From the NCBI GenBank assembly GCA_964584305.1, contig CAZOZL010000001.1, forward strand, positions 186,001 through 250,000: a DNA stretch of 64,000 nt, given 5' to 3'. Positions 45,428-55,026 of the stretch are shown here, piece by piece. The position numbers and the translations under genes were made by a program. The notes under the pieces were generated by a model, which saw only the letters and a program-made list of their open reading frames with translations, was not told where the DNA came from and did not search any database. The DNA comes from SB11 sp964584305 (GTDB taxonomy: Bacteria; Bacteroidota; Bacteroidia; UBA8524). The stretch's first letter is position 1; every line of letters starts with the position of its first letter.

Positions 45428-46845
45428 CAATTGGTTATTTGTCCTGTATTATAAAACTCAATGGTTTTCATACGAAATAAAAGCTCGTATTGGGCTTGTG
45501 CCAAAGAAATTTCGGCACGGGTAAAATTATTTTTTAGTAATGCAAATTCGGCAAAATTCATTAGCCCTGCATTGTTGCGTGCTTGGGCAAATTCATAGCT
45601 TTTGTTTTGTGCTTCTAAGTTTTCTTTAGCACTATGGTAACGTGCCTTTGCCGCATCATACTGGGTAATGGCGGTGCTTACCTCTCTAAACAAGTTGTTT
45701 TCAGCCTGTGCATAGTTAAGTTTAGCTACCTTAATATTGGTTTTTGCATTTTTAATGGCACTAATTACCTGCCCGCCATTAAAAATGGGGATAGTCATAT
45801 TTAAGCCTACAAAACGCCCCAAGTTATCATTAAGCTGTTGCCCAAAGGGAGTTATTTCTGAAGTGGTAGGCACTTGGAAAGGAACAAATACAGGGTTGCC
45901 ATTCATATCTCTATACACCTCGCGAGTACCTAATGTAACCAAGCCTCCCAAGTTTTTAAATGATTCTGAATATACTGTACTTACAGAACCATTAAGCGAT
46001 ATAATGGGGCTACGGTTGCCTTTCGCCACCTTATACCCATAGTTTGAGCTATTTATCCGTTGTTTTGCCGCAGAAATTTCTGGCGCACTTTGCGAAAAAC
46101 TGTTGTACACACTTGATGCTATATAGGGCGGTAAATTTTCAAAATTTTGGGTGAGTGTGGGTTTTTTTATTTTATCCTCTTTGTTCGGCTCTTTCATCAT
46201 TAGCTGCCACAAACTTAAATAAGCCAGCTTCAATTGATTTTTGGCAGTTACTAAGTTTAATTTTTCAGCAGCTAATTGCGCTCTAATATCCAACTCGGCA
46301 TTAATGGCAGAACGTCCCGCCTCTACCAGTTTCTTTGTACGGTCTAATTGCTGCTGGGTGGTTTGTACCTGTGCTTTATTAATGGTTACCACCTCATCAT
46401 TTAAAACTACTTGCAAAAAAGCACTGGCTATGTTTAGTGCAATAGTGTTTTTGGTGGCTCTAAGGTCTTCTTTAGTGGCTTTTCTATCGGCGGTACGCTG
46501 CTTAATGGTGTTTTGATTTTGCAAGCCATTAAACAACGTTAGGTTTCCATTTATACCAAAATTATTACTGCGAATTTGCTGTGTTGCAAAGGTATTGGTA
46601 AAGGGGTCAATAGAACGTCCAAAATTATAATTGTTTGATGCTGAACCATTTATTGATGGTAAAAGAGCCATTTTACTTTGTTGCAAATTATTGTTGCTTA
46701 TCTCTAATTGTGCCTCACTTTGTTTTATGGTAATATTATTTTTTAAGGCATAGTTTATACATTCTTCTAATGTCCAAGTGGTTTGTGCAAAACCTGCCAA
46801 GGGCATACTAAAGAATAAAAGTAGGAGCGGATAAATTTTGTTCAT
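45427..46845 (-). CDS. TolC family outer-membrane efflux protein
   Basis: A 472-residue outer-membrane channel. It has a signal peptide (residues 1-21, ending GFAQ), then TLEECINYALKNN, the conserved start of TolC repeats in Bacteroidota, and long alpha-helical coiled segments with Gln/Asn-rich stretches. The start at 46845 gives the signal peptide at the N-terminus; the longer frame reads through the promoter. Co-transcribed with the adaptor. Probably exports small molecules, lipids or peptides. Confidence 0.9.
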   Translation of the reverse strand: MNKIYPLLLLFFSMPLAGFAQTTWTLEECINYALKNNITIKQSEAQLEISNNNLQQSKMALLPSINGSASNNYNFGRSIDPFTNTFATQQIRSNNFGINGNLTLFNGLQNQNTIKQRTADRKATKEDLRATKNTIALNIASAFLQVVLNDEVVTINKAQVQTTQQQLDRTKKLVEAGRSAINAELDIRAQLAAEKLNLVTAKNQLKLAYLSLWQLMMKEPNKEDKIKKPTLTQNFENLPPYIASSVYNSFSQSAPEISAAKQRINSSNYGYKVAKGNRSPIISLNGSVSTVYSESFKNLGGLVTLGTREVYRDMNGNPVFVPFQVPTTSEITPFGQQLNDNLGRFVGLNMTIPIFNGGQVISAIKNAKTNIKVAKLNYAQAENNLFREVSTAITQYDAAKARYHSAKENLEAQNKSYEFAQARNNAGLMNFAEFALLKNNFTRAEISLAQAQYELLFRMKTIEFYNTGQITN

Positions 46846-46879
46846 GGCGGGTAATAAATACAAAAGCAATATTATTGTG

Positions 46880-46910
46880 TAAAAATTAAGGTACTGTACT
46901 TTAATCGACA
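46880..46910 (-). promoter_or_regulatory. Promoter of the tolC-adaptor-gpsA-rhodanese unit
   Basis: On the minus strand TTG (46910-46908), 20 nt, TAATTTTT (46887-46880), one base off TAnnTTTG. It sits 34 nt upstream of the tolC-like ATG at 46845. Confidence 0.55.
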
Positions 46911-46920
46911 AAAAAGGTAA

Positions 46921-47529
46921 ATGTTTCGGTATAATATCCCATATATAATGCCTTGGCTTATTCCACAAATAATATGGAAAATGCCAAAGCAAGGTAATAC
47001 TATTTACCTAACTTTTGATGATGGACCTCACCCAGAAATAACTAACTGGGTGCTTAATGAGCTGGATAAAGTGGGCGCAAAGGCTACTTTTTTTTGTGTT
47101 GGCGATAATATGAGCAAATATCCTGAAACGGCAACAAAGGTATTAGAAAAGGGACATAGCATAGGTAATCACACTTACAACCACCTTGACGGATGGAATA
47201 CTAAAAAGTTTACCTACCTAAAAAACATTTTGCTGTGTAATAAATATACTAAAAGCAATTTGTTTAGACCACCTTATGGGAAAATATCGCCTGCACAATT
47301 ATTAACAGTAAAAAAGAGGTACAAGGTGATTTACTGGTCGTTACTATCACGAGATTTTGAGGCAGATTTGGATATAGAAGCCAGCTTGAAATATATGAAA
47401 GAGAATACAGAAGCAGGTACAATTGTGCTATTCCACGACAGTGAAAAAGCAGAAAGAAATCTAAAACAAATGCTTCCTGCTTTTTTAAAACACTTTACAG
47501 ATAAAGGATATAACTTTAACACTCTTTAA
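46921..47529 (+). CDS. Polysaccharide deacetylase family protein (NodB domain)
   Basis: A 202-residue carbohydrate esterase family 4 protein. Motif 1 is TFDDGPHP (Asp33, Asp34), motif 2 is IGNHTYNH (His84, His88), motif 3 is RPPYGK near residue 118, and FHDS near residue 176 gives the last catalytic histidine. All metal and catalytic positions are present. There is no cleavable signal peptide, so it may be cytoplasmic or membrane-associated. The substrate is probably an N-acetylated sugar polymer or glycolipid. Confidence 0.9.
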   Translation: MFRYNIPYIMPWLIPQIIWKMPKQGNTIYLTFDDGPHPEITNWVLNELDKVGAKATFFCVGDNMSKYPETATKVLEKGHSIGNHTYNHLDGWNTKKFTYLKNILLCNKYTKSNLFRPPYGKISPAQLLTVKKRYKVIYWSLLSRDFEADLDIEASLKYMKENTEAGTIVLFHDSEKAERNLKQMLPAFLKHFTDKGYNFNTL

Positions 47530-47659
47530 GAGTTAACGTGCCAGTAGCTGAAAAGTGAATACAGCAAGAATGTAATCGAACTCACACTACTATATGTTTT
47601 TCTGATAGGATAGTTTTAACCGACTAAAGTTACGCTTTGTAGTGTAATTGCAAAAAAAT

Positions 47660-47728
47660 AGATATTTCAACCCTATTGCAATGTGAGTTGGAGGTGGCTA
47701 TATGTTAAATTTTCAAAATTTGACATAT
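47660..47728. repeat. AT-rich palindromic intergenic repeat, copy 1
   Basis: TTTCAACCCTATTGCAATG followed by a palindrome (47700-47728) with arms ATATGTTAAATTTT and AAAATTTGACATAT. The same order recurs at 58158-58230. Confidence 0.7.
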
Positions 47729-47844
47729 ATAAAAAATGGCTAACCCAAATGAAACAAGTGGACAGGCTAACCTAAGAAGGTTAAATCGCAATAACGAGAG
47801 TCGCTGAATCGTTTGACACCCAAATACCCCTCATCACAATAGCA

Positions 47845-47875
47845 TAAAAAAGCCCGATGCTATAAGCATCGGGCT
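47845..47875 (-). terminator. Rho-independent terminator of the M49 peptidase gene
   Basis: AGCCCGATGC and GCATCGGGCT form a perfect 10-bp stem around 5 nt, with six T on the minus strand, 23 bp beyond the stop at 47898. Confidence 0.9.
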
Positions 47876-47897
47876 TGTGTTATATTATTATTTCTGC

Positions 47898-49979
47898 TTA
47901 GTTTTTTACAGGCAAGAAACCATAGTTTGTACCATACTCAAGCATTTGTTTAGCAAAATCAGTAGGGTATTCTACTTTTACATTAATTATTTTATCGCCT
48001 TCCATTTCGGGTACTAATTTGGGCTGAATAAAACCACTATACGCAGCTACATTTAGCTTTTTGAAACGCCCCAATACTTCTGCTAAAAGCTCTTGGTCAA
48101 CCTTTACGCCGTAGTTTTCTACCAAGTTTTTGCCTGCTTCAAAATCACCTTGCGATACTACCCGTTGTATTTCTTTTAATAACTCGCCAAATAAATCACG
48201 TAGTTTAGCATAATCATTAACTTTTACATAGGTTTTGCCTTCTTTCTTCACCATTTCTATTACATTATCGGCTTTGCCTTTTTCAAACGCCCATTTTGCT
48301 ACCAACTGTCGGTTACGCATATGTGCTTCTTCTAAATTCTCGCCTATGTTTAGGCGGGTAAGCTGGCGAATTAGACCATTCATTATATAGCCATCGTATT
48401 CTGCTTTGCCTACTTCAAGGCTGGGCATTACCCCCATATCTACTAATTTTTTATCCATTACGTAGTATAAAGCTACTAAATCAGCTCTAGCCTCTTCAAG
48501 TGTGCTGGCATATTGCTTCAGTGTTTTGCTGGGTACAGCAACGCCTTTTTCTCGCAAGCCTGATGCGTGCCCTATTACCTCGTGCATATCGGTATGCAAT
48601 TCACCCGAAATTACGCCGTATTTTTTTATGCGAGCTACTATCTCATTGCTATAAGCAAACTCTTTTAGTACAGGGCTTTTTGCTGATGCAGTATTGTATG
48701 CGCCTACTATATTGCCCAGCGATACTGATTTTGAGCCATGGTCTTCACGTACCCAGCGGCTGTTTGGCAAGTTTATCCCTATTGGGGTGGTGGGTGCTGC
48801 ATCGCCACTTTCAATAATTACTGTAATTACTTTGGCGGTAATGCCTTTTACTTCTTTTTTCTTATGCTCATCGGCAATGGGCGAGTTATCCTCAAACCAT
48901 TGTGCTTCTTTTGATATCATTTCAATCCGTTTTGATGCTTCCATATCTTTTATTGATACCACGCTTTCAAACGAGCCTTTTCTACCAATGGCATCTAAAT
49001 ATACTTCAATAAAACCGTTTACCACATCAACACGGCTTTCAGTATCGTTTATCCAAGCAATATTGTACTCGTCCCAGTCGTGTACATCGCCTGTGTTATA
49101 GTATTTTATTAATTTTTGTAAGGCATCTTTTTGTTTGTCGTTTTCAGCAACAGTAACGGCTTTCTCCAGCCAATACACAATTTTTTCTATGGCTTGTGTG
49201 TACATACCGCCTACTTTCCATGTTTTTTCGCTTACACTACCGTTTTCTTTTACCAATTGAGTATTTAGTCCCCATTCTGGCTCTTTGCCATTATCACTTT
49301 TAAATTGGTTGTAGTATTTATCTACATCAGCTTGGGTAACTCCTTCGCCATAAAAGTTGTTTGATGATAGTGCAACATTATCAATACCGTTAGCTTGGTC
49401 AACAATTTTGGCATCTAACTTTGCATCAAAAATTACACCGCCCAATAGGCTCATTAAATTTCCTTCGCCTTCTTTGGGGTAGGGTAGTGCTGCTTCATCA
49501 CAATTGGCTACTAAACCAGTAAAATACTCACGGCTACACTCTGGCACAAACTTTATATTGCTATAATGGTGGTGTATGCCATTGCTAAACCAAACCCGCT
49601 TGGCGTAGGTGTCAAACTTTTTCCATTCCTCGTTATTTATATCGCCTTTATAGGAGGCGTAAATAGCTTCTATGGTTTTGCGTACAGCAAGATTATGCTT
49701 GTACTTTTGGTCGTATATCATATCGCGCCCACAAAGTGCGGCTTCGTATAGGTAGTACGCCAATTCTTTTTGTTGTGCGCTCAATTCTTCAAAACCGTGT
49801 ATTTGGTAGCGTAATACCTGTAAATCGGCAAATTTTTCGTTGGTTACCTCAAAGACTGTTTCATTTTTAGAGGCTGTGCTATCATTGCTATTATCTTTAG
49901 GGTCTCCGCCTGCATTTTTACAAGCGGGGGCTAATAACGACAGTGATACGCTCATTACAAATAGTTGTTTTATTTTCAT
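47898..49979 (-). CDS. Dipeptidyl-peptidase 3 family (M49) metallopeptidase, lipoprotein
   Basis: A 693-residue zinc peptidase. The M49 motif HEVIGH (H466) matches the HExxGH signature, and EEARADLVALYY about 28 residues later supplies the third zinc ligand. A lipoprotein signal with lipobox LAPAC (Cys20) is followed by a Ser/Asn/Asp linker, so it is exported and lipid-anchored, unlike cytosolic eukaryotic DPP3. The family cleaves dipeptides from peptide N-termini. Promoter box at 50052-50059, terminator at 47845. Confidence 0.9.
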   Translation of the reverse strand: MKIKQLFVMSVSLSLLAPACKNAGGDPKDNSNDSTASKNETVFEVTNEKFADLQVLRYQIHGFEELSAQQKELAYYLYEAALCGRDMIYDQKYKHNLAVRKTIEAIYASYKGDINNEEWKKFDTYAKRVWFSNGIHHHYSNIKFVPECSREYFTGLVANCDEAALPYPKEGEGNLMSLLGGVIFDAKLDAKIVDQANGIDNVALSSNNFYGEGVTQADVDKYYNQFKSDNGKEPEWGLNTQLVKENGSVSEKTWKVGGMYTQAIEKIVYWLEKAVTVAENDKQKDALQKLIKYYNTGDVHDWDEYNIAWINDTESRVDVVNGFIEVYLDAIGRKGSFESVVSIKDMEASKRIEMISKEAQWFEDNSPIADEHKKKEVKGITAKVITVIIESGDAAPTTPIGINLPNSRWVREDHGSKSVSLGNIVGAYNTASAKSPVLKEFAYSNEIVARIKKYGVISGELHTDMHEVIGHASGLREKGVAVPSKTLKQYASTLEEARADLVALYYVMDKKLVDMGVMPSLEVGKAEYDGYIMNGLIRQLTRLNIGENLEEAHMRNRQLVAKWAFEKGKADNVIEMVKKEGKTYVKVNDYAKLRDLFGELLKEIQRVVSQGDFEAGKNLVENYGVKVDQELLAEVLGRFKKLNVAAYSGFIQPKLVPEMEGDKIINVKVEYPTDFAKQMLEYGTNYGFLPVKN

Positions 49980-50051
49980 GTAAAGTAAATTAATGTTGGT
50001 TGTAAAATTCTCAAAGTTCTAAAAAACTTTGGTATAGGCAAACTTTAGGGT

Positions 50052-50059
50052 CAAATGTA
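50052..50059 (-). promoter_or_regulatory. -7 promoter element of the M49 peptidase gene
   Basis: TACATTTG on the minus strand; leader of roughly 65 nt to the ATG at 49979. No clear -33 TTG. Confidence 0.45.
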
Positions 50060-50229
50060 GTTTGAATTAGTTGAGCATTTTATTTTTTAGGGAAAATTAA
50101 ACCTTCTTATTTTCACGCTGTTTTATGCTTAGTATTGCTGGTATAGCATTAAAAAGGCGCTCTTTTTTATAATAATATGCTCAATACTGTGAAATATATG
50201 CGCTATTATTGAAACCATTAATCTATACC

Positions 50230-50724
50230 ATGATTCAAAGGATACAAACGGTTTATTTAATTCTGATTGCTTTAATAGCGGGGCTGTTAGTGTATAGCAA
50301 TCCATCGTTTATTGAAGTAAATGGGTTTGACAGGTGGACAAATAGTGAAAAAGGTAGTATAAGTGTTTATTTTAATGAGGCAGTTTGGTCTGTAAACGGT
50401 GAAGTTGCAGGTACTGATTCTTTAGACCTTATGACCTACACACTGGGTGTAATAAGCCTATTGGCATTTATAGCTATATTTTTATTTAAAAATAGAAAGT
50501 TGCAAATGATGCTTACCGCGTTTAATTATATTTTTATCTTAATTCTGTATATTTTGATGGTGTATTATGGCATTACATATAGCAGCCAAATAAGTCAGGA
50601 TAAGGATTTGGAGATTGCTATCGGGCTATTTTCTCCCTTGTTTTTACCCGTTTTCAATTTTATGGCGTTGCGCCGCATAAACTATGATGAGGCTTTAGTA
50701 CGTAACACTAAAAGGTTGCGCTAA
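50230..50724 (+). CDS. DUF4293 family membrane protein
   Basis: A 164-residue protein with four membrane helices, starting MIQRIQTVYL, the hallmark N-terminus of DUF4293 in Bacteroidota. The C-terminal segment FNFMALRRINYDEALVRNTKRLR is also family-like. Function unknown. It overlaps the convergent M16 peptidase stop by 4 nt (CTAA at 50721-50724). Confidence 0.85.
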   Translation: MIQRIQTVYLILIALIAGLLVYSNPSFIEVNGFDRWTNSEKGSISVYFNEAVWSVNGEVAGTDSLDLMTYTLGVISLLAFIAIFLFKNRKLQMMLTAFNYIFILILYILMVYYGITYSSQISQDKDLEIAIGLFSPLFLPVFNFMALRRINYDEALVRNTKRLR

Positions 50725-51947
50725 TTTGCACTTTTGTATATTAGCCTACTCATTTTGTTTTCATCAAAAACTTCGTTAGCCACTTCTAATATTTGTGCTG
50801 GGGATATTGTGTATATTTTTTCAATAACTTGGGGTAATGTATCTACTTTTTTATGATGTAGCAGGCTTTTACCCAATGCCAGCATAAGGTTTACCTTGCT
50901 CTCCTCTGCCAGTAGCATTTGCCCCGCCATTTGTTTTTTATAGCGGTTTAAAACAGTTTCGCTTAGTGGCTTGGCTTGAATTTTCTTTAACTCTTTTTTA
51001 ACTAATTTAAGGGTTTTGTTAAGGTATTTAGGGTCTGTACCAAAGTAAATACTAAAATAGCCTTCATTATCATAGGTACTATAACTGCTATCTATTTGGT
51101 AGGCAAAACCATATTTTTCTCTTATAGCAAGGTTTAGGCGAGAGTTTAAACCAGGACCTCCTAAAAGATTGTTTAACAACGCTAAGGCAGGCTTTTTTTC
51201 GCTGTGGGTGCTGTATGCCAAACTTCCCATTACACAATAGCACTGGGCATTGTCCTTCTCTTTTTCAATGCTAAAAGGCTGGGGCGTTATAAATGCTTTA
51301 CGCTTGGCGGCTTTGATACCACTGGTAGGCTGTGGCATATATTTTTCGCACAATTTTACTACTTTCTCAAAAGGCGTTGCCCCTACGTAGGAAAATACAA
51401 TATTTTGTGGGCGATAGAAGCTGCTGATAAATGTTTTTGCCTGTTGTTGTGTGATGCCATTTACCGTTTGGTGAGTACCTAATATATTATAACCCAAAGG
51501 ATGGTTTTTAAATAATAATTCCTGAAACTCATCATATACGCTATCTTCAGGACTGTCAGCATACATATCTATTTCTTCTAAAATTACGTTTTTCTCCTTT
51601 TGCATTTCTTTTTCGGGAAAGGTGGAGTTAAAAGCAGTATCAGTAAGTAAATCAATAGCACGAGATAGGTAACCACTGGTAAACGAGGCATAAATACAGG
51701 TATTTTCTTTGGTAGTATAGGCATTCATTTCGCCCCCCACCTCTTCCAGTCTGTTTATTATTTGTAGGGCTTTGCGCTTGTGTGTTCCTTTAAAAAGCAT
51801 ATGCTCTATAAAGTGAGCCATGCCCATAATCTCCTCACTTTCATCACGTGTGCCTGCATTGATAATGATACCAAAATGCGAAACCTCTGATATATGTTGC
51901 TGGTATATTAGGCGCAAGCCATTATTAAACTCTTTTATCTTATGCAC
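50721..51947 (-). CDS. M16 family (pitrilysin-like) zinc peptidase
   Basis: A 408-residue single-unit M16 peptidase. The inverted zinc motif HFIEH (His45, Glu48, His49) is intact, with the downstream acidic stretch EEIDMYADSPED near residue 125 providing the third ligand. The start is put at the GTG at 51947 (MHKIKEFNNGLRLIY), since upstream residues are unlike the family. No signal peptide, so cytoplasmic or membrane-associated. Related proteins act in peptide processing. Confidence 0.88.
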   Translation of the reverse strand: MHKIKEFNNGLRLIYQQHISEVSHFGIIINAGTRDESEEIMGMAHFIEHMLFKGTHKRKALQIINRLEEVGGEMNAYTTKENTCIYASFTSGYLSRAIDLLTDTAFNSTFPEKEMQKEKNVILEEIDMYADSPEDSVYDEFQELLFKNHPLGYNILGTHQTVNGITQQQAKTFISSFYRPQNIVFSYVGATPFEKVVKLCEKYMPQPTSGIKAAKRKAFITPQPFSIEKEKDNAQCYCVMGSLAYSTHSEKKPALALLNNLLGGPGLNSRLNLAIREKYGFAYQIDSSYSTYDNEGYFSIYFGTDPKYLNKTLKLVKKELKKIQAKPLSETVLNRYKKQMAGQMLLAEESKVNLMLALGKSLLHHKKVDTLPQVIEKIYTISPAQILEVANEVFDENKMSRLIYKSAN

Positions 51948-52127
51948 TATGAGGGTTTTTGTTTTAGACTTGGCGACATACAGAATTGCCAACGGCTGCA
52001 AACTTACATAAAGTGTTTTGTAAAAAACTTTTATTACGTTTATTGATAGATATGAAAAAACTACTTATTCTACTTTTTGATTGGTCGGTTTTTGTAAAAT
52101 TTTCAAACGTGTAAGCAAAAAACATAG

Positions 52128-52152
52128 CAATAGGTTGAGACCTACCGCTTAT
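52128..52152. repeat. Dispersed intergenic repeat, degenerate copy
   Basis: ATAGGTTGAGACCTACCGC is a variant of the GCAGGTTGAAACCTGC core in which both arms have changed together, keeping the palindrome. Confidence 0.5.
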
Positions 52153-52156
52153 GAAA

Positions 52157-53104
52157 TTACAGCTCCAAATAGTTTAATCTTTCTATATCGCTATTAAACT
52201 CTTCTACTATCTCATTCACAATATCGGCGGCGGGTTTCACACGGTGTATATAGCCTGCTATTTGTCCTATTTCAAGTTCGCCTTCGTCCAAGTCTCCTTC
52301 AAACATTCCACGTTTAGCCCTTGCCCTTCCCAAAAGTTCCCGTATTTCATCGGCACTTGCTTTGCGAGCGTACGCCTCTTGCAAATCATTAAAAAACTTA
52401 TTCTTTAGCAAACGTACAGGTGTAATTTCTTTTAGGGTAAGTTGGGTTGCTCCGTCGCCTGCTTCTACCACAGCACTTTTAAAATTATTGTGTGCCGATG
52501 ATTCTTTACTGGCTACGAACCTACTGCCTATTTGCACCCCATCTGCACCCAAAGCCATTGCGGCAAGCATGGTTTTTCCACTGCCTATACCGCCTGCGGC
52601 AATAACAGGAATATCCACCGTTTCTTTCACCATAGGGATAAGGCACATAGTGGTGGTTTCCTCTCGCCCGTTATGCCCTCCTGCTTCAAAACCTTCGGCA
52701 ACAATAGCATCTACCCCTACGTCCTCACATTTTTTAGCAAATTTTGTATTGCTCACTACATGTACTACGGTTATCCCTTTGGTTTTAAGCTGTTCTGTCC
52801 AAATTTTTGGATTGCCAGCACTTGTAAACACAATTTTAACCCCTTCGTCCACAATAATATTCATTAACTTCTCAATATCAGGATATAACAGGGGTACATT
52901 CACCCCAAAAGGTTTATTAGTAGCCGTTTTACATTTTTGTATATGCTCTCTTAACACATCGGGATACATAGAGCCTGAACCTAATAATCCCAAGCCACCA
53001 GCATTAGAAACAGCAGAAGCCAACTGCCAGCCACTACACCATATCATGCCTGCTTGAATGATGGGATACTGAATACCAAAAAGTTGTGTAATACGATTTT
53101 GCAT
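52157..53104 (-). CDS. Nitronate monooxygenase/FabK-like flavoprotein
   Basis: A 315-residue FMN-dependent TIM-barrel protein. It starts QLFGIQYPIIQAGM, continues SNAGGLGLLGSGSM, and has the flavin-phosphate region AAGGIGSGKTMLAAMALGAD near residue 174 and GRVEAGGHNG-type motif EGFEAGGHNG near residue 136. This group includes nitronate monooxygenases and the FabK enoyl-ACP reductase; sequence alone does not separate them safely. Single gene with no clear partner. Confidence 0.85.
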   Translation of the reverse strand: MQNRITQLFGIQYPIIQAGMIWCSGWQLASAVSNAGGLGLLGSGSMYPDVLREHIQKCKTATNKPFGVNVPLLYPDIEKLMNIIVDEGVKIVFTSAGNPKIWTEQLKTKGITVVHVVSNTKFAKKCEDVGVDAIVAEGFEAGGHNGREETTTMCLIPMVKETVDIPVIAAGGIGSGKTMLAAMALGADGVQIGSRFVASKESSAHNNFKSAVVEAGDGATQLTLKEITPVRLLKNKFFNDLQEAYARKASADEIRELLGRARAKRGMFEGDLDEGELEIGQIAGYIHRVKPAADIVNEIVEEFNSDIERLNYLEL

Positions 53105-53233
53105 GGCACAAAACTAAGGTTTATACCGCTTTTTTTAACTTCTCCTTTATTGAGATACTAAAAAGATGTTAGTAATTGATGGAAACCGCTTATATATTTT
53201 TTTTTAAATTGAAATTTCATTAAACCATATACC

Positions 53234-54964
53234 ATGACAAGTACCTTTAGATTATCGCTTATTCTAATAATAAGTTTACTTTCAAATACCATTTATGGGC
53301 AAGTTACCTTTAAAAAACTAACAGGTGCTGATGCCGTAAGTAATAGCCGTGTAGCTGGCGACCAGCTTGGGTTTTCAGTAGCTGTTTCGGGTGATATTGC
53401 CGTTGTAGGCGCACCCCTTCATGATTTTGATGCCACAGGTGGCACTAATATGGGCAATGCAGGGGCGGTATATATATTTTATAGAAACGAAGGGGGAAAA
53501 GATAACTGGGGGCTAAAGAAAAAATTAGTAGCCAGTGGAAATAATGGTAGAGATACTGGAGATAATTTTGGTAACGCAGTAGCCATTTCTGGAAATATAA
53601 TTGTAGTGGGTGCTGTTTTTCAGGATTTTAATGCTTCGGGATTAAGCCCGTTTACAGATGCTGGTGCAGCTTACGTATTTTATAAAGATGAGGGCGGAGC
53701 GGACAACTGGGGGCTAAAAGAGAAACTGGTAGGTACAGGCAACAACGGTAGGCAAACCGAAGATAATTTTGGAATATCAGTAGCTATTTCAGGAAATATA
53801 ATTGTGGTAGGCGCATATCAGCACGATTACGCCCCTGGAACTGGCTTTGTAAATTTTTCAGGTGCAGCCTTTGTATATTATAAAGACGAGGGCGGTGCTG
53901 ACAATTGGGGAATGAAGAAAAAGCTAATAGGTGATGGTATGAACGGCAGAAATGCAGGTGATTTTTTTGGAGCATCAGTAGCTATTGATGGCAGCATAAT
54001 AGCCATAGGTGCTAACCTACAAGACTATGACGGCACAGGAAATGCAAAGCAAACCGATGCGGGAGCAGTTTTTGTATATTATAAAGACGAGGGCGGTGCT
54101 GAGAATTGGGGATTGAAGAAAAAATTAGTAGGTGGTGGCAGTAATGGTAGATTAGAGCAAGATAATTTTGGAATATCATTAGATATTTCAGGAGATGCTA
54201 TTGTAGTAGGAGCTTATTTGCAAGATTTTAATGCAACAGGCGCAAGTTCTGTTAATGCTGCGGGGGCTGCTTATGTATTTCATAAGAATGAGGGCGGGGC
54301 TAACAATTGGGGCTTTGTAAAAAAATTAGTAGGCAGTGGGACAAACAGTAGAACCGTTGGCGATAATTTTGGAATAGCCGTTGCCATTACAGGCGATGTA
54401 ATTGTGATTGGGGCAAGCCAGCAAGATTATAATGATAAGGGCGATAGCCTATCAACAGGAGCGGGAGCTATTTTTGTTTTCTATAAAAATGAAGGCGGGG
54501 CTAACAATTGGGGCTTAAAAGAAAAAATAGCAAGTACTGGCGTAAACGGTAGAATGGGTGACGATAATTTTGGGAATGCTGTTGCTTGTGCCCCTGATGT
54601 TATTTTAGTAGGCGTTTTTGGGCAAGACTATGATGCTGCGGGAGCTACTATGGTGAGCAATGCAGGGGCAGCCATTGCCTATAATTATAGTAGAATAAAT
54701 GCAACAAGTGTAAAAGAGCAGCAAAACGTTCAAAATATATTTGTAAGCAGCCAAAACAAAAACATACACCTTAGTTTTAGCCAAGCTGGTGATTACACTG
54801 TTTCTGTTTACGATATAATGGGCAGAAAAATACACCAAAGCCAAACTATTATTAATGGAAAAACTATTGAACGCATTAATTTAGAAGGCGTATTAACAGG
54901 ATATTATATAGTAAACATTAGCAACTTAAACACGCAACAAACCTTTAAGGTATTTTTGAAATAG
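53234..54964 (+). CDS. FG-GAP repeat (seven-bladed) secreted protein with T9SS sorting domain
   Basis: A 576-residue protein with a signal peptide (residues 1-22, ending IYGQ), seven tandem repeats of about 67-70 residues spanning roughly 25-485, and a C-terminal T9SS type A sorting domain. Each repeat has GGxxNWGLKKKL, a Gly/Asn/Arg turn, DNFGxxVAISG, and xIVVGAxxxDY. The first repeat lacks its outer strand and the last frame closes with IAYNYS, as in a velcro-closed beta-propeller. The repeats are close to one another, suggesting recent expansion. Likely a cell-surface protein. Confidence 0.88.
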   Translation: MTSTFRLSLILIISLLSNTIYGQVTFKKLTGADAVSNSRVAGDQLGFSVAVSGDIAVVGAPLHDFDATGGTNMGNAGAVYIFYRNEGGKDNWGLKKKLVASGNNGRDTGDNFGNAVAISGNIIVVGAVFQDFNASGLSPFTDAGAAYVFYKDEGGADNWGLKEKLVGTGNNGRQTEDNFGISVAISGNIIVVGAYQHDYAPGTGFVNFSGAAFVYYKDEGGADNWGMKKKLIGDGMNGRNAGDFFGASVAIDGSIIAIGANLQDYDGTGNAKQTDAGAVFVYYKDEGGAENWGLKKKLVGGGSNGRLEQDNFGISLDISGDAIVVGAYLQDFNATGASSVNAAGAAYVFHKNEGGANNWGFVKKLVGSGTNSRTVGDNFGIAVAITGDVIVIGASQQDYNDKGDSLSTGAGAIFVFYKNEGGANNWGLKEKIASTGVNGRMGDDNFGNAVACAPDVILVGVFGQDYDAAGATMVSNAGAAIAYNYSRINATSVKEQQNVQNIFVSSQNKNIHLSFSQAGDYTVSVYDIMGRKIHQSQTIINGKTIERINLEGVLTGYYIVNISNLNTQQTFKVFLK

Positions 54965-55026
54965 GTGTTTTTAGAAAAAGAAAACTACGAGCTTCACAAA
55001 AATGACGGGTTTTGCGTCAGTATGAT

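Larger units (their letters stand above)
47530..47897. other. 368-bp gene-free stretch with repeats and a terminator
   Basis: No convincing gene. It contains ACCGACTAAAGTTA at 47619-47632 (part of the dispersed repeat family), an AT-rich palindrome at 47700-47728 repeated near 58.2 kb, and the M49 peptidase terminator. Confidence 0.6.
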
